A stretch of 5,677 nucleotides of DNA from Legionellales bacterium (GTDB lineage: Bacteria; Pseudomonadota; Gammaproteobacteria; PIVX01), in the NCBI GenBank assembly GCA_013215905.1, contig JABSQI010000123.1, positions 1-5,677 on the forward strand. The letters are read 5' to 3'. This document shows positions 1 through 5,677 of the stretch, one piece after another. The position numbers and the translations under genes were made by a program. Every line of letters starts with the position of its first letter. The stretch's first letter is position 1. The notes beneath the pieces were generated by a model that searched no databases, was not told where the DNA came from, and worked only from the letters and a program-made list of their open reading frames with translations.

Positions 1-270
1 CTCTTCATCTTCTTCTAGTTCTAATATTTTATTTGCATCAAGTTCGGGTTGTTTTGGCCATACTTTTTCCCAAGTTTCGCCATTATCTTTAGAAACAAAA
101 ATGAATTTCTTATCAGAGGCTGTAGTTGTAACGATTTCACTTGTAGATTGCCATGCCTTAAAATCAAAGACATGTTCTAGAAACCTCATAGTCATTCCTT
201 GTGGACCAAGCATTTCGCTTACTTCAAGAGAAACATTTTGAGAAATTTTCGTATTAACAATTTCTACCAT
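1..270 (-). CDS. Small acidic protein with one Asp-box (BNR-like) motif, partial at the left edge
   Basis: The frame opens with ATG at 270-268 and stays open for 90 codons to the window edge, so the C-terminus is missing. The start is supported by a GGAG Shine-Dalgarno element 7 bases upstream. The visible protein has no signal peptide or membrane segment. Residues 60-67 read SKDNGETW, an exact match to the Asp-box consensus S-x-D-x-G-x-T-W, a loop motif found in sialidase-type beta-propellers and many other beta-rich proteins. It sits after a short hydrophobic beta-like stretch (KKFIFV). The last visible residues are strongly acidic (ELEEDEE). One Asp-box this close to the N-terminus does not prove an enzyme, because sialidases carry several copies and an Arg triad that is not seen here. 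It is divergent from the lyase operon, separated by about 700 bases, and its role is unknown. Confidence 0.8.
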   Translation of the reverse strand, partial: MVEIVNTKISQNVSLEVSEMLGPQGMTMRFLEHVFDFKAWQSTSEIVTTTASDKKFIFVSKDNGETWEKVWPKQPELDANKILELEEDEE

Positions 271-277
271 AAAACAA

Positions 278-281
278 CTCC
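278..281 (-). promoter_or_regulatory. Ribosome binding site GGAG of the Asp-box gene
   Basis: CTCC on the plus strand reads GGAG on the minus strand, 7 bases before the ATG at 270. This is a canonical spacing and fixes that start codon. Confidence 0.75.
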
Positions 282-305
282 GTCATATATAAATCTTTTG
301 CTAAA

Positions 306-311
306 ATTATA
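306..311 (-). promoter_or_regulatory. Perfect -10 box TATAAT for the Asp-box gene
   Basis: The minus strand reads TATAAT here, a perfect sigma-70 -10 hexamer about 35 bases upstream of the ATG. Transcription would start near 299 and give a leader of roughly 28 bases that contains the GGAG site. No good -35 hexamer lies at 16-18 bases spacing, and the surrounding A+T richness makes chance matches likely, so this is a moderate call. Confidence 0.45.
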
Positions 312-572
312 GCCTATATTGCGAATAAATAATTTTAATTCACCGAAACTTGTCGTTTATATATTAATCAAATTGTGGTCATTATACAACTTAAATCTAA
401 AACATGATCAATTTACTATAAATATTTACTTAATGGATAGTATTTTTACTGGGCTGTTTATATGCATATTATAATTTTTCTAATAAAAAATATCAGATAA
501 AATAAATTCCACGTGAAAAGCTAGAATAAACGCCGAAGCAGTTATTATTGGTTCACTCAAAATTAAGTCCAG

Positions 573-604
573 AAATATCTGAATCGCTGTTATGTCAGAT
601 ATTT
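573..604. terminator. Perfect 10-bp inverted repeat, possible terminator
   Basis: The arms AAATATCTGA (573-582) and TCAGATATTT (595-604) are exact reverse complements around a 12-base loop. The stem is mostly A/T. On the minus strand it begins about 9 bases after the TAA of the weak remnant at 613-849, which is where a terminator would sit, but no clean T-tract follows in that direction. On the plus strand a T-rich stretch follows (605-614), so either direction is possible. It could also be a protein-binding site or an mRNA-stabilising stem. Confidence 0.4.
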
Positions 605-612
605 TATCTATT

Positions 613-849
613 TTAAATAGCTAAATTATTAAATTGTTGGAATTTAGACACAAAAACACTGCGCTTGTCACCTCTAGTTTTATTGGGCATCCTAAAAAAT
701 TGTCTGATTTCTTCAAAATATGTTGATATGCTATTAATTATACTAAAAATTGGCTCTACTATAACAAACTAAAAAAGATTTTTGTTATCGAGTAATAAAT
801 AAACAAGACTTAATAAAAATCCTATTTTTCTGTGGAGATCTTTGTATTT
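613..849 (-). pseudogene. Possible 3' remnant of an unknown minus-strand gene
   Basis: Reading the minus strand from 849 to the TAA at 615-613, one frame is open for 78 codons apart from a single TAG at 771-769. The lower 51 codons have protein-like composition, mixing hydrophobic, charged and Gly/Pro residues (for example FEEIRQFFRMPNKTRGDKR), rather than the Phe/Ile/Lys/Asn-only look of random AT-rich translation. The upper part has a hydrophobic stretch (GFLLSLVYLLL). No start codon with a ribosome binding site is visible, and I recognise no family. A hairpin follows 9 bases after the stop. In such A+T-rich DNA a 50-codon open run can occur by chance, so this is a tentative call. Confidence 0.25.
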
Positions 850-954
850 TTAATATTTAAGGTTAAAATTATAAATTGCTGAATGATAAATTTTAAATTA
901 ATTCTTGCTAAAATTGAATATAAAATGAACTTAGATAACAATCCCTATATAGTA

Positions 955-960
955 TATATT
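955..960 (+). promoter_or_regulatory. Candidate -10 box TATATT very close to the lyase start
   Basis: TATATT lies 8 bases before the ATG at 969, and an overlapping TATAGT lies at 948-953. If either is used, the transcript would begin within a few bases of the start codon, giving a leaderless or nearly leaderless mRNA. This would fit the absence of a Shine-Dalgarno sequence before 969. No strong -35 element is present, and other TATA-like hexamers lie at 919-926, so the promoter position is uncertain. Confidence 0.25.
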
Positions 961-968
961 ACACATGC

Positions 969-2765
969 ATGAACATTATTTATAAAATTTTTTTTATTTG
1001 TAAACAAGTACTGATTGTATTTTGCATATCTTTTTTACTTAGCTTACAAATAGTATCTGCTGATACAACACAACAAGTTAACTCAAATGAACTTTTGCTG
1101 GGTTCTCGTAGCTTAAAAAGTCAACGAGCGAATGGTTTTAAAACAAGAGAAAACCAGCCTGGCTGGCCTTTAGATTTACCATTAGATTGGGGGGCTGATC
1201 CTTATAATGATAGAGACTGGCAATTTTTGCTTCATTCTTGGCGAATGACTGATCCATTTATAGTAGAATATTTTAAGACTGGAGAAGCATCATTGATCGA
1301 AGAGGCTTTAGCATACGCTGTGGATTGGCATGATTTCCATTATATTCAAAATAAAGAGGCTTATTTTTCTTGGGATGATTTTGGTACAGGGATGCGTGCT
1401 TTACGTCTTGCTTTTTTTATAGATCTTATACAGAGAAAAATAATTAAAATTGATATAAACAGCAAAGAGAAAATTTTATTTTTGGCAAATGAGCATATTA
1501 AAAAATTAAAAGATGAAAACTTTTTTAGTAAAAATAATCATGGTATCTTTGCCATGGGTGGTTTACATCTATTATGTAGCGTATATTCTAAAAATCCTGC
1601 CTGTAATGATGATACCAATAAGTATATTGAAAGAAATTTTAGAAATATTTTTGATAAACAATTCACAGAAGAAGGAGTGCACACAGAAGGAGCTCCAGGC
1701 TATCATTTCTACATTTCTGAAATATTAAATACCAGGTTGAGAGGAGCTAGACGAATATCTAGTTATGTAAATAATATTTTAGAAAAAACTGAAGATGTAA
1801 AACCATGGCTGGTATTTCCAAATAAGGTGATCTCTAGGGTTGGTGATACCCTTGGAACAGAGACGAATACTGATAAAATTTCTTTCGAGTCTCTTAAATC
1901 AATTCAACCAACATGCATTCAAAAAAATAAATGTTTTCTAGTTGGAGACTTTACTAAATCTGGATATGCTATAGTTAGATCTATTCCAGATACTACTAAA
2001 GATCAGTCCATGATATTTGTCACGGGAATGGCTCATAACATTGGACATAAACATGCAGATGATCTAAGTTTTCAGTTATTTGAGTTTGGTAGATTCATTT
2101 TTATTGATTCAGGAGCTTATGCTGACCAGTTAGATAGTATGAATGAATATGCTTTGAGCCTTGCAGCTCATAATACAATATCCATACAAGATACAACCAA
2201 TCCTAATAACTTAGATCAACAAGTATGCTCATCTAACCAAACTGTTAAAGCTCATCATAATCAATATGAGAAAAGAACTTGGGGAGAGATCTCTAAAGAA
2301 ATGAAGACAGTAGAAATGAAAGGCTCATTTTTAAAACCAATCAGAGCTATGGACAACAAATTTATAATTCATGGGAAAGTAGATAGGAAAAATCTTTTTA
2401 GTCAAGAAAGATATATTTCGTATGTTCCTGGGGAAACACTCTTTATAGAAGATACTCTATTATCATCCAAAGAACATAATTATACATCAAGCTTACACTT
2501 AGCCTCAGATCTTCATCCAATATTAGTTGGAAGTAACACCTTTATAATAGATTTAGGTAATAATTCTTTAGAGGGGAAATTGCTATCTAAAAATTGTAAA
2601 ATTTTTACAGCGCGTGGGCAAAAAAAACCACTGCTCGGTCGGACTACTGTTAAATACTTGGAAATGACCCCAACAACTGTTGTACAAGCAATCTGTCCAG
2701 GTAAAAATAGAAAAATTAGATGGGAAATTGTATTTCATAAAAATAATGCTAAGAAATGCATATAG
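969..2765 (+). CDS. Exported heparinase II/III-family polysaccharide lyase
   Basis: This 598-residue protein likely cleaves a uronic-acid-containing polysaccharide by beta-elimination in the periplasm or outside the cell. Residues 1-31 form a signal peptide (Lys6 and Lys12, hydrophobic core 13-28, VSA before the cut at 31/32). An alpha/alpha-toroid domain follows, with aromatic-rich helices near 75-145, NNHG at 189-192 (Asn190/His191), and EGVHTEGAPGYHFYI at 235-249 with candidate catalytic Tyr245. A beta-sandwich domain carries GHKHADDLSF at 359-368 (His362), DSGAY, and AHNT at 400-403. This Asn/His-Tyr-His layout is typical of heparinase II/III and related alginate or oligo-alginate lyases (PL12, 15, 17 and 21 type). 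Substrate cannot be read from sequence. The mature part has eight cysteines, suggesting disulfides. The next Met is near residue 92 and would remove the signal peptide, so 969 is the sensible start despite lacking a Shine-Dalgarno. It probably shares a transcript with the next gene. Confidence 0.88.
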   Translation: MNIIYKIFFICKQVLIVFCISFLLSLQIVSADTTQQVNSNELLLGSRSLKSQRANGFKTRENQPGWPLDLPLDWGADPYNDRDWQFLLHSWRMTDPFIVEYFKTGEASLIEEALAYAVDWHDFHYIQNKEAYFSWDDFGTGMRALRLAFFIDLIQRKIIKIDINSKEKILFLANEHIKKLKDENFFSKNNHGIFAMGGLHLLCSVYSKNPACNDDTNKYIERNFRNIFDKQFTEEGVHTEGAPGYHFYISEILNTRLRGARRISSYVNNILEKTEDVKPWLVFPNKVISRVGDTLGTETNTDKISFESLKSIQPTCIQKNKCFLVGDFTKSGYAIVRSIPDTTKDQSMIFVTGMAHNIGHKHADDLSFQLFEFGRFIFIDSGAYADQLDSMNEYALSLAAHNTISIQDTTNPNNLDQQVCSSNQTVKAHHNQYEKRTWGEISKEMKTVEMKGSFLKPIRAMDNKFIIHGKVDRKNLFSQERYISYVPGETLFIEDTLLSSKEHNYTSSLHLASDLHPILVGSNTFIIDLGNNSLEGKLLSKNCKIFTARGQKKPLLGRTTVKYLEMTPTTVVQAICPGKNRKIRWEIVFHKNNAKKCI

Positions 2766-2815
2766 TTTTTTAAATTAAAACATTTCACATTATGTTAAGT
2801 AAAAAAATTTTATAA

Positions 2816-2822
2816 AAGAGAG
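2816..2822 (+). promoter_or_regulatory. Weak ribosome binding site (AAGAGAG) of the asparagine-synthetase-like gene
   Basis: AAGAGAG lies 4 bases before the ATG at 2827. It is a purine-rich, imperfect Shine-Dalgarno at a slightly short distance, and it supports this start. The 61-base gap after the lyase contains no G/C-rich hairpin with a T-tract, which favours co-transcription. Confidence 0.5.
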
Positions 2823-2826
2823 AAAT

Positions 2827-4974
2827 ATGAATATAACTTTATCTATTTGGGCAAGAAGAGCTGAGAATGTTGCTGAAATGCAATATTTATTCGAGGGAGC
2901 TATAGGGTATATTCATGATGTATTTAAAGATTATGAAAACGAAAAAATTGTTACCAATGGTCAGTATGCCATATATAACTCAAATAATTTACAACACTGT
3001 TGGACAGTTCCTGTATTTCTACAAAGGAATGATACGATTATTTCATTATCTGAGCCTTTGATATGCCAAGATCAATATATTGAAACAGAGCAACAATATA
3101 TTGATTTTGTATTTGATGCTACAAAGGATCGACAAAAATTTTCAAGAATATTTCCTAAATATCTTGTTACAAGAGTCAGTAAAGAAGGTATGTTAAGTTT
3201 TTCTGATATGCATGGTATTGGACGTAGCTATATAGTAAGTAATAGTAAATTTGTTGCTGTTTCAAATCACATAGGGATATTAGCATATTTTATTGATAAT
3301 AATTTAGAAATTAATGATCATGGTTGGCATTTGAATTCTATGCTAGCACATTTTTGTGGTAATACAACAGCATTTAATTCCATCAATCGTCTTGGTCCTG
3401 GGGTACTTATCAACTGTAAACCAAACTCTGTCAAAATAGATAATTGGTTTAATATAGGAGATCTTGTTAGTCCAAGCAATGCTAGCTATGAGCCTAATAA
3501 AATCGTATCTGAATGGAGCTTTGTTATCAATAATTCATCAAGGTTTATGAAAGTAAAACCGACCGTCCATCTATCTGGGGGTAGAGACTCTAGAGTTATA
3601 GCTGCAGCATTTTTACAGGCAAAGCAACCATGTAAGATTTATACAGACGGCACTATTCAAGGAGAAGCTGATGTAGCTATACAACTCATGAATATCTTTG
3701 CTGATGGTAAAGAACTAGAAGAATTTGGTATCGAGCACCAAGTGGCATCAAGAACAAAAACATCTAATACTCAATCCTTTGAGGAAAGGATTAAAAGATC
3801 TCTATTAGGATTAGATGGAGATCAATCCACTACTAGAGCATCATATAATTACTCACTGGGAATGACATATAAAGTTACAATATCAGGTGAAGGAGGAGAG
3901 ATAGCAAAAGGTTTATATTATAATCAGCCTCATAAATACGACATTCTATTAGAGAAGAATATAAATCCAATAAATCTTGCAGTGGATAGATATATAGTTG
4001 ACGATTGTGTGACCCCTAGAGGGCTGTCAATTACAGAATTTTTTATCCAAGATTTTTACCAACATTGCATATCTTTAGGACTTGATGATTTTACGATGCA
4101 AGATTTCTTCTTCTATTTTGAAAAATTTCGTAGATGGGTAGGAGGAGATTTAAAACAAAATGCTTTAGCTCTGTATGCTTCTCCGGCCTACGTTAGACAA
4201 GCCTTCAATGCTTCAGCTGATCAGAAACGCTTTAGTGAAGTCCAATTAGGACTTGTTAAAGAACTAATTCCCCAATGGTATGATATTCCATTTTATGGAT
4301 ATTATGAAGCTGATACAATTGCTCTGAATGAGAAAAAAATGAGAATCTGGCAAACAGATAGAGAATTCGTTGAAGATATAATCTATAATGGAAAGATATA
4401 TCCTGCTTACTTTAATAAAAAGCATGTCTTAAGTTACTATAATGAGTGTATAAATGGAGAACCGCTTGATTTCGTTGAAGATTTCTTAAGAAGGGTTGTA
4501 ACAACAGAAATGTTATGGAAACATTATTCACAGTTAGCTCATCGAGTATATAAGCATAGAATGGGAAGCAAAATTAATTTAGATTTTACATCATTAAATG
4601 ATGAGGATGAAATATCTAATAATCTATATGAAACTGCTGAAGAACTATGGAAACAAAAAAAATACAAAGAAGCAGTTCCAATTTATCAACAGAATTACAT
4701 GATGTATAAGCATGCATATTCAGCTTACAAATGTGGCGTAGCTTATTTTGAGGGGCATAGTATCCAAAAAAATGTTAATGTTAGCGCTTCCTATATGTTT
4801 ATTGATGGCCTGGATGATAACAGATGGGCAATACACTATAGAGGTATGATTCTTATTAATAGAGAATATAATTATTATAATCTAGATAAAGGAATCGAAT
4901 ACTTAAAGTTAGCAGAAAAAATGGGGGTTAAAAAATCTAAAGAAGTTTTACAAGAAATTAACGACGATAATTAA
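2827..4974 (+). CDS. Asparagine-synthetase-like protein with inactive glutaminase domain and Sel1/TPR-like C-terminus
   Basis: This 715-residue cytosolic protein probably activates a carboxylate with ATP and joins it to an amine or ammonia. The N-terminal part (about 1-215) resembles the class II glutaminase fold of AsnB, including FSDMHGIGRSYIV near 125-137, where AsnB has its RD-x-x-G-x-x-PLYY segment. It begins MNITL instead of MCGI, so the nucleophile Cys2 is absent and glutamine hydrolysis is unlikely. The synthetase part has the PP-loop SGGRDSR (Ser250-Arg256) and a second ATP-site motif SGEGGE (353-358, where AsnB has SGEGADE). From about 599 to 715 it gains a helical tail with Sel1/TPR-like units (AYKCGVAYFEG near 634-644, then KGIEYLKLAEKMG), which AsnB lacks. 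Similar Cys-less homologues include beta-lactam synthetase, lasso-peptide cyclases and uronamide-forming WbpS-type enzymes. The true substrate is unknown. The adjacent lyase points to glycan modification. Confidence 0.85.
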   Translation: MNITLSIWARRAENVAEMQYLFEGAIGYIHDVFKDYENEKIVTNGQYAIYNSNNLQHCWTVPVFLQRNDTIISLSEPLICQDQYIETEQQYIDFVFDATKDRQKFSRIFPKYLVTRVSKEGMLSFSDMHGIGRSYIVSNSKFVAVSNHIGILAYFIDNNLEINDHGWHLNSMLAHFCGNTTAFNSINRLGPGVLINCKPNSVKIDNWFNIGDLVSPSNASYEPNKIVSEWSFVINNSSRFMKVKPTVHLSGGRDSRVIAAAFLQAKQPCKIYTDGTIQGEADVAIQLMNIFADGKELEEFGIEHQVASRTKTSNTQSFEERIKRSLLGLDGDQSTTRASYNYSLGMTYKVTISGEGGEIAKGLYYNQPHKYDILLEKNINPINLAVDRYIVDDCVTPRGLSITEFFIQDFYQHCISLGLDDFTMQDFFFYFEKFRRWVGGDLKQNALALYASPAYVRQAFNASADQKRFSEVQLGLVKELIPQWYDIPFYGYYEADTIALNEKKMRIWQTDREFVEDIIYNGKIYPAYFNKKHVLSYYNECINGEPLDFVEDFLRRVVTTEMLWKHYSQLAHRVYKHRMGSKINLDFTSLNDEDEISNNLYETAEELWKQKKYKEAVPIYQQNYMMYKHAYSAYKCGVAYFEGHSIQKNVNVSASYMFIDGLDDNRWAIHYRGMILINREYNYYNLDKGIEYLKLAEKMGVKKSKEVLQEINDDN

Positions 4975-5408
4975 TCCTTGAAAAATGCAATATTGGATTA
5001 TGGTAAAGATAAGTATTTACTACTAACTAGTATCATGAGCTTAACTGACAGATGACACGTCCTAGCCCTAGATAAAAACTCTCTTTGAAGAGAGTAAATT
5101 AGTTTGTAAAAAATAAAAATTCTAATTTCTCAATGTTTTATAGATAATCCTATAGCAATTAAATAATTGTCGAAAATATTTAAAAGAAAATTTTTTAAAA
5201 GAAATTAGTTATAAATCTCGTCCACAAGTTGCCAACAATAGTTATTTATTATTTAACATAGATACTAATTTTCTTATAACCTCAAAGACTTACATCATCT
5301 GTTGAGACCTAGGGTAAAGATCTTGGTATGGCATGAGCAAATTTATACCGATATTTCTAGTGAAGGAAAAAACGACCGATTAGAGGTAAGGCTAAAACAT
5401 TCTAAGAA
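4975..5408. other. AT-rich intergenic region with no recognisable gene
   Basis: This stretch follows the stop codon of the asparagine-synthetase-like gene and ends at the stop of the inverted lyase fragment. It contains a clear hairpin at 5078-5095 that works as a terminator on the minus strand. No plus-strand terminator with a T-tract is visible after 4974. A plus-strand frame without a start codon is open at 5269-5436 (55 codons) and runs antisense into the lyase fragment; I cannot assign it. Several AT-rich minus-strand stretches between 5100 and 5260 are broken by stops. Confidence 0.5.
5074..5095 (-). terminator. Rho-independent terminator, minus strand
   Basis: ACTCTCTT (5078-5085) and AAGAGAGT (5088-5095) are perfect reverse complements, forming an 8-bp palindromic arm pair (about 6 bp plus a small loop in practice). 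Read on the minus strand the stem is followed directly by a TTTTT run (5078-5074). On the plus strand the following bases are AAATTAG, so it does not act well in that direction. It points to minus-strand transcription arriving from the lyase-fragment side, and closes the right-hand locus against the plus-strand operon. Confidence 0.6.
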
Positions 5409-5677
5409 TCACATATCGTTGTTGTTTTTTCTATGAAATTCAACTTCCCATATAATTTTACGATTCTTCCCTGGACAGATTGCTCGTATAACATTAGTGG
5501 GAATCATTTCTAAATATTTATCAGTAGTAGCCCAACCAAGAATTGGATCTTTTTGGCCTCGAACTATAGATAGCCTACAATTTTCAACACTATGGACATA
5601 AAAAAGAAATCATTCCTAAAAGCTTATCAAAAATACTTTGTCTTAGTTTCCGATCTTAAAGCAATAATATTAAAAAA
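5409..5677 (-). pseudogene. Degenerate C-terminal copy of the heparinase II/III-family lyase, cut by the right edge
   Basis: On the minus strand, the frame ending at TGA 5411-5409 encodes a close match to the last 57 residues of the lyase at 969-2765 (from Asn542-Cys543). Shared blocks include RGQK, KYLEM, AICPGKNRKI and the W-E-x-x-F-H ending. Identity over about 50 residues is roughly 60% by hand count, with one single-codon insertion near LGWATTDKY. Upstream the same frame meets TGA (5612-5610), TAG (5618-5616), TAA (5645-5643) and TAA (5672-5670). Weak hydrophobic agreement (F-L-I against F-I-I) continues across these stops, suggesting decayed homologous sequence rather than a junction. 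The longest open piece is 66 codons with no plausible start. Both cysteines of the conserved block are kept. It is inverted relative to the intact lyase gene. The rest of this copy, if any, lies beyond the window. Confidence 0.8.

Larger units (their letters stand above)
312..968. other. AT-rich intergenic region between divergent genes
   Basis: This stretch of more than 650 bases has no complete gene that I can support on either strand. What stands out is a 10-bp inverted repeat at 573-604 and a minus-strand partly open frame at 613-849, both listed separately. Upstream of the lyase, 919-960 has several TATA-like hexamers but no convincing -35/-10 pair. A short plus-strand open stretch (530-616, 28 codons with no start codon) overlaps the hairpin and has no recognisable similarity. 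The length and decayed look fit an accessory region that has lost genes. Confidence 0.5.

Noticed and set aside
530..616. Plus-strand 28-codon open stretch as a transposase remnant
   Set aside because: It has no start codon or recognisable transposase motif, and it overlaps the strong hairpin; no terminal inverted repeats or target duplications were seen nearby.
1513..1728. 71-codon plus-strand open frame starting with ATG inside the lyase gene
   Set aside because: It lies wholly inside the lyase coding region in another frame, covers the conserved NNHG and EGVHTEGAPGY region of the true frame, and has no ribosome binding site or recognisable domain.
2766..2826. Short inverted repeat AACAT...ATGTT between the two genes as a possible terminator
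   Set aside because: The stem is only 5 bp and A/T-rich, and it is followed by A-rich rather than T-rich sequence, so it should not end transcription.
2827..4974. Housekeeping asparagine synthetase (asnB)
   Set aside because: The protein starts MNITL without Cys2, diverges throughout the N-terminal domain, and carries an extra Sel1/TPR-like tail, so the asnB symbol would be misleading.
2827..4974. Lasso-peptide biosynthetic locus based on the asparagine-synthetase-like cyclase
   Set aside because: No precursor peptide gene, RRE/protease partner or ABC transporter is visible in the window, and the neighbour is a polysaccharide lyase.
5320..5352. GGTAT...ATACC inverted repeat as a possible tRNA or structured RNA
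   Set aside because: Only one 5-bp stem is present with a 15-base loop; no T-loop, anticodon arm or acceptor stem can be drawn.

Overview
This is an AT-rich bacterial window (roughly 70% A+T by eye) with two complete plus-strand genes in the middle, a minus-strand gene cut by the left edge, and a decayed minus-strand gene end running off the right edge. The signal peptide on the lyase and the cysteine-rich exported domain fit a Gram-negative (proteobacterium-like) host, but nothing here fixes the genus. There is no rRNA, tRNA, CRISPR array or intact mobile element.

Layout: (1) 1-270, minus strand: the first 90 codons of a small acidic protein with one Asp-box (BNR) motif, with a good ribosome binding site and a perfect TATAAT upstream. 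(2) 271-968: a 700-base AT-rich gap. It holds that promoter, a strong 10-bp hairpin (573-604), and a weak minus-strand coding remnant (613-849) that ends just before the hairpin. (3) 969-2765: an exported heparinase II/III-type polysaccharide lyase. (4) 2827-4974: a large asparagine-synthetase-like protein without the glutaminase cysteine and with a C-terminal Sel1/TPR-like tail. (5) 4975-5408: a gap with a minus-strand hairpin-plus-T-tract terminator and no recognisable gene. (6) 5409-5677, minus strand: a degenerate second copy of the C-terminal end of the lyase, with stop codons in the same frame upstream.

The lyase and the asparagine-synthetase-like gene are 61 bases apart on one strand with no clear terminator between them, so they probably form a two-gene transcript. 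Lyases of this superfamily and asparagine-synthetase-like amide-forming enzymes recur together in exopolysaccharide, capsule and O-antigen loci. My working reading is a small surface-glycan module: a cytosolic enzyme that forms an amide or related bond (for example on a uronic acid or peptide), and a periplasmic lyase that trims or turns over a uronate-containing polymer. No glycosyltransferase, flippase or polymerase is in the window, so this is inference. The inverted, broken lyase copy shows that the locus was duplicated and partly lost.
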